Source: JBHELT01 sp046262935 (GTDB lineage: Bacteria > Actinomycetota > CADDZG01 > JAHWKV01). From it: DNA of 6,913 nucleotides. The stretch covers positions 1 to 6,913 of the forward strand of contig JBHELT010000032.1 in the NCBI GenBank assembly GCA_046262935.1, given 5' to 3'. Positions 1 to 4,902 of this stretch are shown piece after piece (the stretch's first letter is position 1; every line of letters begins with the position of its first letter). Below the pieces are notes generated by a model, which was not told where the DNA came from, did not search any database, and saw only the letters and a list, made by a program, of their open reading frames with translations. Position numbers and translations under genes: made by a program.

Positions 1-14
1 TAGCGCCTAGCCAT
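1..14 (-). CDS. metK: Start of a gene cut by the window edge, probably S-adenosylmethionine synthetase
   Basis: Only ATG GCT AGG CGC TA is visible on the minus strand (Met-Ala-Arg-Arg and a codon beginning TA, most likely Tyr). The start is well supported: AAGGAG lies at 22-27 with a 7-base spacer, and a TATAAT box lies further upstream. In actinobacteria metK commonly follows mihF-gmk-rpoZ-coaBC, and MetK proteins often begin with a short basic stretch followed by Tyr-Leu-Phe-Thr-Ser-Glu. The visible residues fit that. The gene being present is seen; its identity is inferred from order and four residues only. Confidence 0.55.
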
Positions 15-21
15 TTCGGGA

Positions 22-27
22 CTCCTT
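22..27 (-). promoter_or_regulatory. Ribosome binding site of the metK-like gene
   Basis: AAGGAG on the minus strand, 7 bases before the ATG at 14. It is one of the best Shine-Dalgarno matches in the window and is the main evidence that a real gene starts at the window edge. Confidence 0.75.
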
Positions 28-53
28 AGGGATGAACGAGAAGAGACTTGGAG

Positions 54-59
54 ATTATA
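54..59 (-). promoter_or_regulatory. Candidate -10 box for the metK-like gene
   Basis: TATAAT on the minus strand, in the coaBC-metK gap (15-130). A transcript would start near 47 and have a leader of about 33 bases carrying the ribosome binding site. I see no convincing -35 hexamer: the bases 17 upstream are purine-rich (AGGGGG). The box shares CCTATAATC exactly with the box upstream of mihF. The leader is too short for a SAM riboswitch, and no terminator hairpin with a T-tract follows coaBC, so readthrough from the upstream operon is also possible. Confidence 0.5.
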
Positions 60-130
60 GGCAAGAACAGGAGGCACCCCCTTATCCCCTCCATTGAAGC
101 CTCGATCATCGTGTCCGCGCTACCGAAGTC

Positions 131-1333
131 CTACTTGGAACGGAGTACATGGTCCAGCAGGAGCCTGGCGAGCTCTCTTTTCGACATCACCGGCAACTCA
201 TCCTCGGAATCTTTGGTGAGGATCCAGGCTTTGTTGGTCGCCGAATCGAAGCCCGAGTTTTCGACGCCTACCAGGTTGGCTACCAGGATGTCGCAGTTCT
301 TCGTGACGAGTTTGTCCTTGCCGTTGACAAGGACATCGTCGGTTTCTGCTGCGAACCCAACGAGGGTCTGACCCTCAGACTTCACCCGGCCCAACTCCTG
401 AAGGACATCGGGGGTCTCCTCCAATGCAACATCTGGCAGGCCCTTTGATTTCTTCAACTTGGATCCGCTTACGGTCTTGGGCCGGTAATCGGCAACCGCC
501 GCCGCCATGACGATGACATCGGCCTGCGACGCTGCGCTCATAACGGCATCGCGCATCTGTTGTGCTGTTGTTACTTCGATGACGTCGGCGGCGGTTGGAC
601 GAGGCAAGTGTGATGGTGCCGTGACCAATGTCACTTTCGCTCCTCTTCGCAGTGCTTCGGCCGCGATCTCGTAACCCATGCGACCCGATGAGCGATTGCC
701 GATGAACCTAACCGCGTCGATGGGTTCTTGCGTGCCGCCCGCAGTGACTAAGACGTTGAGACCGGCCATGTCGGTTGAACGCTCGGTTTCGTCGATTATG
801 GCCTCGATGATGTTCGAGATCTCGGTCAACCTTCCGATACCGACGTCGGGCCCAGCCAACGCACCTTGATCTGGTCCAACGATGCGGATCCCGCGCGAGC
901 GCAAGGTTTGGATGTTTTGCTTGGTCCCCTCGTACTCCCACATCTCGGTGTGCATCGCGGGGGCCATGATTATGGGGCCCTTCGCCGATAACAGCAGCGC
1001 GGTGATGAGGTCGTCTGAGATGCCTTGTGCGAATCGACCTATGGTCTTAGCAGTGGCCGGTGCGATGACGATGATGTCTGACTTGCGAGCAAGGTCGGTA
1101 TGCGGGATCTCGCTCGGCGACACATCGGGAAACAACTCGGTCCTCACGGGATTTCCGGTGAGGGTCGAGAAAGTGATAGGCCCAATGAAATTGGTGGCCG
1201 ATGGTGTCATCAGCACGCTCACATCTGCGCCCGCCTTCGTGAGTTCGCGCGCTAGTTCAACGATCTTGTATGCAGCTATGCCCCCACACACGCCTAGGGC
1301 GATCTTCTTACCCGCTAGCTTGGTGAGGTCCAA
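131..1333 (-). CDS. coaBC: Bifunctional phosphopantothenoylcysteine decarboxylase / phosphopantothenate-cysteine ligase
   Basis: A cytosolic enzyme that makes 4'-phosphopantetheine for coenzyme A: the CoaB half joins 4'-phosphopantothenate to cysteine using CTP, and the CoaC half decarboxylates the product with FMN. It has 400 residues, the usual length. The CoaC domain (about 1-185) shows GGIAAYK (17-23), the catalytic His78 in IPHTDL, APATAKTIG and the substrate motif PAMHTEMW (125-132). The CoaB domain (about 190-400) shows TAGGTQEPID, FIGNRSSGRMG (210-220), AAAVADYRP (277-285), KLKK (292-295) and VGFAAET. Two changes from the E. coli pattern are His128 where PxMNxxMW has Asn, and Gly161 where the flap usually has Cys; I recall both from actinobacterial homologues. 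The start is TTG, 3 bases after the rpoZ stop TAA. That TAA is in the same frame, so no earlier start is possible; AAAGGG lies 11 bases upstream. It is the last gene of the mihF-gmk-rpoZ-coaBC unit. Confidence 0.96.
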   Translation of the reverse strand: MDLTKLAGKKIALGVCGGIAAYKIVELARELTKAGADVSVLMTPSATNFIGPITFSTLTGNPVRTELFPDVSPSEIPHTDLARKSDIIVIAPATAKTIGRFAQGISDDLITALLLSAKGPIIMAPAMHTEMWEYEGTKQNIQTLRSRGIRIVGPDQGALAGPDVGIGRLTEISNIIEAIIDETERSTDMAGLNVLVTAGGTQEPIDAVRFIGNRSSGRMGYEIAAEALRRGAKVTLVTAPSHLPRPTAADVIEVTTAQQMRDAVMSAASQADVIVMAAAVADYRPKTVSGSKLKKSKGLPDVALEETPDVLQELGRVKSEGQTLVGFAAETDDVLVNGKDKLVTKNCDILVANLVGVENSGFDSATNKAWILTKDSEDELPVMSKRELARLLLDHVLRSK

Positions 1334-1336
1334 GTG

Positions 1337-1591
1337 TTACTTGACCCTTTGCTCAACCTCAGGCGGGCGGTCGTAGCTGAACTTGTTCTCGGCGATCTCT
1401 TCGAGTGCTATCGAAAGGGCTTTGGCGTTCTCGCCGAGCCGGTTGATCTGTGGGGGAACGAAGTCACGGATGCCCTCGCCCAGCTGTGAATAGTACGAAT
1501 TGATCTGTCGAGCCCTCTTCGCGGCAAGCACAACCAGCGTGTAGCGGCTGTCCACTTTGTCCGAGAGGTCCTCGATCTTCGGGTAGATCAC
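1337..1591 (-). CDS. rpoZ: DNA-directed RNA polymerase omega subunit
   Basis: The small RNA polymerase subunit that clamps the C-terminal part of beta-prime and helps assembly. It has 84 residues, within the usual range. The conserved core SRYTLVVLAAKRARQIN lies at about residues 15-31, followed by the actinobacterial-type tail containing KALSIALEEIAENKF. The start is GTG at 1591, sharing one base with the gmk stop (TAGTG). AAGGAG at 1600-1605 gives an ideal 8-base spacer, so the start is secure. The one-base overlap implies coupling to gmk translation. The gmk-rpoZ-coaBC order is widely conserved in bacteria. Confidence 0.95.
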   Translation of the reverse strand: MIYPKIEDLSDKVDSRYTLVVLAAKRARQINSYYSQLGEGIRDFVPPQINRLGENAKALSIALEEIAENKFSYDRPPEVEQRVK

Positions 1592-2157
1592 TAGCTCTGC
1601 TCCTTCAGTTGGTTTATCAAAAGTAACACCTCTTGGACTGCTTCATCTATATCGACGTTCACGATGACCCCATCGAAGGAGTGCTTCTTCCTTAGTTCGT
1701 CGTATGCGTCGAACATGCGTCGTTGCATGGCTTCTTCATCTTCGGTGTGTCTTTTTCGAAGCCTCTGCTCCAATATCTCCATCGAAGGGGGCTCGATGAA
1801 GATGAGCGCCGCATCGTTCATCTGACCTTTAACCTGCGCCGCGCCTTGGACGTCGATCTCCAAGATCACGTCTTTGCCCTGGGCAAGTTGCTGCTCGACA
1901 TGTGCACGCGGCGTTCCGTATAGGTTCCCGTGCACCTCGGCCCATTCCAAGAATTCGCCCCGGTCACGCATCGCGATGAAGTCTCTTTGGGGGATGAAGA
2001 AGTAGTGCACGCCTTCCTTCTCCATAGGCCTAGCAGGGCGCGTCGTGCAAGACACGGACAGTCTCATGTCCGGTCTGCGTTGCAAGATCCCCTGGACGAT
2101 CGTCCCTTTGCCGGCGCCGGATGGCCCCGAGACGATGAACAGTCGCGAGCGAGCTAT
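1591..2157 (-). CDS. gmk: Guanylate kinase, with a non-canonical start codon
   Basis: Phosphorylates GMP to GDP with ATP, an essential cytosolic step of guanine nucleotide supply. From the start chosen here it has 188 residues, normal for the family. It has the P-loop GPSGAGKGT (11-19), the GMP-binding segment SVSCTTR (34-40), a following Glu/Gly/Tyr pattern, GEFLEWAEVHGNLYGT (67-82), EIDVQG, the lid region RLRKRHTED (about 132-140) and a final YDEL...VIVNVD segment. The first ATG, GTG or TTG of the frame is TTG at 2085, which would delete the P-loop and cannot be right. The frame is closed upstream by TAG at 2175-2173. Between that stop and the P-loop only ATA (2157) and CTG (2142) are plausible initiators. 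ATA makes a 4-base ATAG overlap with the mihF stop, like the other junctions here, and AGGGAG lies 11 bases upstream. The CTG choice would give 183 residues. Function is certain; the exact start is not. Confidence 0.93.
   Translation of the reverse strand: MARSRLFIVSGPSGAGKGTIVQGILQRRPDMRLSVSCTTRPARPMEKEGVHYFFIPQRDFIAMRDRGEFLEWAEVHGNLYGTPRAHVEQQLAQGKDVILEIDVQGAAQVKGQMNDAALIFIEPPSMEILEQRLRKRHTEDEEAMQRRMFDAYDELRKKHSFDGVIVNVDIDEAVQEVLLLINQLKEQS
1600..1605 (-). promoter_or_regulatory. Ribosome binding site fixing the rpoZ GTG start
   Basis: AAGGAG on the minus strand inside the end of gmk, 8 bases before GTG at 1591. It decides the non-ATG start of rpoZ. Confidence 0.8.
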
Positions 2158-2471
2158 CTTTCGTCGAACTCCCTAAGAAGCGAATCCTTCTGTTTCAGAC
2201 CGAGGCCCCTCAGTCTTCTGGATTCGGAGATGTCGAGCCGTTCCATGATCTTTCTTGCCCTAACTTTGCCAACGCCTGGCAATGATTCGAGAACCTTGGA
2301 TACCTTCATCTTTCCTACCACCTCATCTTTGGTGCGCCCAAGCAGGTCAGGCAGTGACGTCTTGCCCGTCTTCAATTCTTCCTTCAATTCGGCACGCTTG
2401 CGGCGCGCCTCGGCCGCCTTGGCAAGAGCGTCGCGGCGCTGTTGTTCAGAAAGAGGAGGCGGAAGGGGCAA
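2154..2471 (-). CDS. mihF: Integration host factor, actinobacterial type (mIHF)
   Basis: A nucleoid-associated DNA-binding and bending protein of actinobacteria, unrelated in sequence to the E. coli IhfA/IhfB pair. It has 105 residues, the family length. The N-terminal helix is charged (QQRRDALAKAAEARRKRAELKEELKTG, about 10-36), followed by the signature KMKVSKVLESLPGVGKVRARKIM (about 54-76) with a helix-hairpin-helix-like LPGVGKV, and RRLRGLG (85-91) near the end. The start is TTG at 2471. AGGAG lies at 2476-2480 with a short 4-base spacer, and this start gives the conserved N-terminus and length. It is the first gene of its transcription unit, with a TATAAT box just upstream, and its stop overlaps the probable gmk start. 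It is a strong actinobacterial marker. Confidence 0.95.
   Translation of the reverse strand: MPLPPPLSEQQRRDALAKAAEARRKRAELKEELKTGKTSLPDLLGRTKDEVVGKMKVSKVLESLPGVGKVRARKIMERLDISESRRLRGLGLKQKDSLLREFDER
2169..2174 (-). promoter_or_regulatory. Possible ribosome binding site for gmk
   Basis: AGGGAG on the minus strand within the end of mihF, 11 bases before ATA at 2157 and 26 before CTG at 2142. The spacing favours ATA over CTG as the gmk start, but 11 bases is on the long side. Coupling to mihF termination may matter more than this site. Confidence 0.4.
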
Positions 2472-2503
2472 AAGGCTCCTTTGACCGACGATTGGACTGC
2501 CGG

Positions 2504-2532
2504 ATTATAGGTGCGGGACGACTCTAGCGAAA
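2504..2532 (-). promoter_or_regulatory. Candidate promoter of the mihF-gmk-rpoZ-coaBC unit
   Basis: A perfect -10 box TATAAT (2509-2504) lies in the 73-base gap between the winged-helix gene and mihF. With a 17-base spacer the -35 position reads TTTCGC (2532-2527), a poor match. A start near 2497 would give a leader of about 26 bases containing the mihF ribosome binding site. No terminator is visible between the preceding gene and this box, so some readthrough is likely. Confidence 0.6.
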
Positions 2533-2544
2533 GGGCGTCTAAAA

Positions 2545-2898
2545 CTACATAGCCTTCTTAAACGCATTGAAAACCTTCTCTGACTCCCGAAGTCTTATCC
2601 TTCCTTCGTCAGTGATCGAATACTCAGCACGAAATAGCATCGTCTTTAGGTTGAAGCGAGGGCCCGTTCTTCTACGCTTGACCAGCCCTCGCCGACGATT
2701 GACCAGTCTTCGTGTAGACATTGCTCCGACAAGAGCAAGTAAGGTAGGACCTAACTCCGCGTTCACTAGCTCAGACGCCACCATTTGGTCGAGAACTTCC
2801 TGTGCAGCGACGGGTTCGCTCTTCGTGTCCAGGAACTTCAGGACCGCAAGACGCCAAAGGATTGCTTGGATCCGTTGCTCAAGCGAAAGCCTCGACAT
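2545..2898 (-). CDS. Probable winged-helix DNA-binding protein, family not recognised
   Basis: 117 residues. The N-terminal part (about 6-60) looks all-helical: EQRIQAILWRLAVLKFL, then PVAAQEVLDQMV, then NAELGPTLLALVGAM. It is followed by a strongly basic stretch with many Arg/Lys (63-77) and then YSITDEGRIRLRE (93-105). A Tyr-x-Ile/Leu-Thr-x-x-Gly-Arg strand after helices is typical of the wing in PadR-, MarR- and related winged-helix regulators. I cannot assign a family, and no ligand-binding domain fits in this length. It starts at ATG three bases after the stop of the secreted-protein gene (TAGGGCATG), with almost no Shine-Dalgarno of its own, so it is probably translated by coupling. The shared promoter carries a palindrome that this protein could bind. 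Coding status looks sound; function is inferred from pattern only. Confidence 0.7.
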   Translation of the reverse strand: MSRLSLEQRIQAILWRLAVLKFLDTKSEPVAAQEVLDQMVASELVNAELGPTLLALVGAMSTRRLVNRRRGLVKRRRTGPRFNLKTMLFRAEYSITDEGRIRLRESEKVFNAFKKAM

Positions 2899-2901
2899 GC
2901 C

Positions 2902-3474
2902 CTAGTACCAGGTACCAAACACTCCAGCGGCATAGATGAAGCATGTAACGTTGCTATCGCCCCCATCCTTGCAAAACCCAAAGGCCAGAAATGCCATTCG
3001 CCCCGCCCCAATAAGCCCGAGCCCCTGCAGGGTCGGTACGGGAGCAACAACAAACGCCTCCTCAAACCGATACAGTGAATCTAAGTATTTTTCCGGAAGA
3101 GATGCGGCTTGCGATTGCGTTTCTCCAGATTGAAGATGGTCATACTCCTCTGCCGCTCCGACGCCACATCGAACGTCAAATGCAGGGTTATCTGCGTTCA
3201 GGCAGCCATGAACCGTTAAACCAGGTTGCGGAGTGACTGCAAAGGAAACTGAGTGCGTATTGGCCTCCACCCCGAGACTGGGACCGTCCTCAGGATGAAT
3301 GGACACGTACGAATTGGCAACCGCAATGCAGGCTGAAGCGGTCCCAAGCACAGCCTCGCAAATCGGACCATCCGTCGGACCTGCTTCGGCCGTAGTCTCG
3401 AGGGTTAGGAATCCGGGTACTCCGACTACCAGAAGAATGCACTGGGCCAACCTGACAAGGTGGGGTTGTTTCAT
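2902..3474 (-). CDS. Secreted cysteine-containing protein of unknown function
   Basis: 190 residues. The N-terminus is a classical signal peptide: basic start (Lys2, His5, Arg8), hydrophobic core CILLVVGVPGFLTL (12-25) and a probable signal peptidase I site after TTAEA (about residue 31). The mature part of about 159 residues has six cysteines (39, 49, 91, 103, 168, 178), enough for three disulfides. It also has a Gly/Ala-rich hydrophobic stretch near 150-167 (LQGLGLIGAGRMAFLAFGF) that could be a buried strand or a weak membrane segment. I do not recognise any family. The start ATG has AGGGGG 5 bases upstream and a good promoter about 40 bases before it, so it is very likely a real gene. It is the first gene of a two-gene unit with the winged-helix protein and separates pyrE from mihF, which are usually close together. 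Confidence 0.72.
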   Translation of the reverse strand: MKQPHLVRLAQCILLVVGVPGFLTLETTAEAGPTDGPICEAVLGTASACIAVANSYVSIHPEDGPSLGVEANTHSVSFAVTPQPGLTVHGCLNADNPAFDVRCGVGAAEEYDHLQSGETQSQAASLPEKYLDSLYRFEEAFVVAPVPTLQGLGLIGAGRMAFLAFGFCKDGGDSNVTCFIYAAGVFGTWY

Positions 3475-3514
3475 GACGGCCCCCTAAAGTGGTGATTGAA
3501 CAGCTGAACTGCCC

Positions 3515-3543
3515 ATTATGCGAATTTGGAACATCCAAATCAA
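3515..3543 (-). promoter_or_regulatory. Sigma70-type promoter of the secreted-protein/regulator unit
   Basis: On the minus strand, -35 TTGATT (3543-3538), exactly 17 bases, then -10 CATAAT (3520-3515). This is the best-formed promoter in the window. The predicted start is near 3508, giving a leader of about 34 bases. It lies in the 148-base gap after pyrE and gives the cassette expression independent of the pyrimidine operon. Confidence 0.7.
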
Positions 3544-3548
3544 ATTCG
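3521..3548. promoter_or_regulatory. Nested palindrome within the promoter, candidate operator
   Basis: The outer perfect inverted repeat is CGAATTTG (3521-3528) and CAAATTCG (3541-3548), 8-base arms with 12 bases between. Nested inside is ATTTGGA-ACA-TCCAAAT (3524-3540), 7-base arms around 3 bases. The inner palindrome fills most of the -35/-10 spacer and runs into the -35 hexamer; the outer one covers the whole -35. This is where a repressor site would sit. A winged-helix protein encoded second in the same unit is a natural candidate binder, which is inference. Confidence 0.6.
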
Positions 3549-3622
3549 GAATCTGCGACGCGCCAAAGGAGACTGAGAGATAAGCAAGTCCGCCGCCCGA
3601 ATGGCGACATGACCGAGGGTGC

Positions 3623-4195
3623 TCACTTTGAGGCCAGGTGGCGGCTGCCTCGCACATCGGTGGGGACCCCGGCCGCACAAAGCGGGCACTCATCGGGGGC
3701 CCAACTCACCGCATCGAGTCTGCAGAGACTCACCAGTGGAACGCCAAGTTTGGTCCCTGAAGAACGATCTACCAGGCAGCCGACAGAAACGATCTGAGCC
3801 CTTGGCACCAGATCGATAACCTCTTTCACTGACTTGCCGGTTGTGATGACGTCCTCGACGATCAGCACCCTTTCTTGAGGAGCGATCTCGAAACCCCTGC
3901 GCAGACTCATCGCCCCGCCCTCCCGCTCCGCAAAGATCGATCTTGCTCCGAGCGCCAACGCGGTGACGAAACCTAGGACTATGCCCCCGACTGCAGGAGC
4001 AAGCACCACATCGACCCGAGTCCCGTCTAACCTCCTGGCCAGCGCATCGCCCAGCGCAACACTGAGACCGGGACGTTCGAGGGCTCTGAACTTCTCGGCG
4101 TAGATGTTCGAATGCCTGCCCGATGAAAGCACGAAGTGCCCTTCGAGGATCGCGCCGACTTCGGCGAGGGCATCTTTGACTTCCTCCTCGGTCAT
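3623..4195 (-). CDS. pyrE: Orotate phosphoribosyltransferase, Thermus-like type
   Basis: Transfers the phosphoribosyl group of PRPP to orotate, making OMP. From the start chosen it has 190 residues. The type I phosphoribosyltransferase PRPP loop VLIVEDVITTGKS (110-122) is intact. Also present are SSGRHSNIYAEKF (24-36), the APAVGGIVLG stretch (66-75), the FAEREGGAMSLRRGF segment (88-102) and a C-terminal DECPLCAAGVP (168-178). That Cys-Pro-Leu-Cys tail is a feature of the short Thermus/Chloroflexi-like PyrE group rather than the E. coli type. The frame stays open 77 codons further upstream, but that part is only a shadow of pyrF. The ATG at 4195 makes an ATGA overlap with the pyrF stop and has GGGG 5 bases before it. 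It is the last pyrimidine gene of the operon seen here. Confidence 0.95.
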   Translation of the reverse strand: MTEEEVKDALAEVGAILEGHFVLSSGRHSNIYAEKFRALERPGLSVALGDALARRLDGTRVDVVLAPAVGGIVLGFVTALALGARSIFAEREGGAMSLRRGFEIAPQERVLIVEDVITTGKSVKEVIDLVPRAQIVSVGCLVDRSSGTKLGVPLVSLCRLDAVSWAPDECPLCAAGVPTDVRGSRHLASK

Positions 4196-4902
4196 CTGGA
4201 CCCCAGTTCGGCCAGTATCTCTTCGGTCGCTTGGACCGGATCGGGTGCCGCCGTGATCGGTCGTCCGACCACGATGTAACTCGCTCCGGCTTCGGCGGCC
4301 TGCGCGGGGGTGAGCACGCGTGCTTGATCGTCTGCCGACGCGTTTGCGGGCCTTATCCCTGGCACCACCAAAACGACCTCGGGGCCGAATATCTGACGCA
4401 GTGACGCAACCTCTAGTGGCGAACATACCAGCGCGGTGGCACCCGCATCGAACGCAAGTTTGGCGAGACGACTCACCTGTGCCGCGGCGTCTGCCCCCTG
4501 ACCTACCGAGTCGAGGGTTTCTTCGTCGATGCTGGTAAGGACAGTCACGGCGGCTACCAGGGGCCTATCGGTTGCTTTGACCGCACCGTTGACGGACTTG
4601 GCGGCCTTCGCTGCTGCGGTGATCATCGCCGGTCCCCCAGACGCGTGCACTGTGAACATCCACACCCCAAGGCGCGTTAGCTCTTCGGCCGCCGAACCGA
4701 CCTGGGCTGGGATGTCATGCAACTTGAGGTCACAAAAGATCGGCGCATGCTGGCCGATCTCGCGTATCGCCTCGGGTCCGTACGCTGCGAAAAACGTAAG
4801 CCCGACCTTGAACGCGCTTACCTTGCCGGCGAGTTGCTTGGCTAGATGTTCGGCTTTTGGCAGGTCCGGCTCATCGAGAGCGACTATCAGTCCGGTACTC
4901 AT
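4192..4902 (-). CDS. pyrF: Orotidine 5'-phosphate decarboxylase
   Basis: Decarboxylates OMP to UMP, the last step of de novo UMP synthesis, with no cofactor. It has 236 residues, typical of the short bacterial group. Active-site elements are Asp10 (VALD), Lys32 (FKVG), the charged Asp58-Lys60-Asp63 tetrad region in CDLKLHDIP, TVLTS (120-124), PGIRP (181-185) and GRPI (213-216). The usual DIPNTV continuation reads DIPAQV here, a mild variation next to the active site. The start ATG overlaps the pyrD stop as ATGA, and the stop overlaps the pyrE start in the same way, so expression should be tightly coupled to both. Confidence 0.96.
   Translation of the reverse strand: MSTGLIVALDEPDLPKAEHLAKQLAGKVSAFKVGLTFFAAYGPEAIREIGQHAPIFCDLKLHDIPAQVGSAAEELTRLGVWMFTVHASGGPAMITAAAKAAKSVNGAVKATDRPLVAAVTVLTSIDEETLDSVGQGADAAAQVSRLAKLAFDAGATALVCSPLEVASLRQIFGPEVVLVVPGIRPANASADDQARVLTPAQAAEAGASYIVVGRPITAAPDPVQATEEILAELGSR

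Noticed and set aside
15..130. SAM riboswitch ahead of the metK-like gene
   Set aside because: With the TATAAT at 59-54 the leader is about 33 bases, too short; only a short GGAGG/CCTCC pairing is seen in the gap, and it lies upstream of the promoter.
1930..2484. Long plus-strand open frame (184 codons) antisense to gmk and mihF
   Set aside because: Both genes on the opposite strand are unmistakable; the frame encodes Arg/Ser-rich sequence with no domain and is a shadow of them.
2545..3474. Base-composition shift marking recent transfer of the two-gene cassette
   Set aside because: Hand counts of single 60-base lines varied from about 45% to 58% GC within the cassette and overlapped the flanks, so no clear boundary could be supported.
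3591..3609. Stem-loop just after pyrE (7-base stem with two G-T pairs, 5-base loop) as a terminator
   Set aside because: The stem is weak and no T-tract follows; it is not enough to call a terminator, although some signal ending the pyr operon is expected here.
4196..4426. A 77-codon upstream extension of the pyrE frame
   Set aside because: It lies wholly inside pyrF, encodes an Arg-rich sequence unlike PyrE, and the ATGA overlap at 4195 gives the family's normal length.
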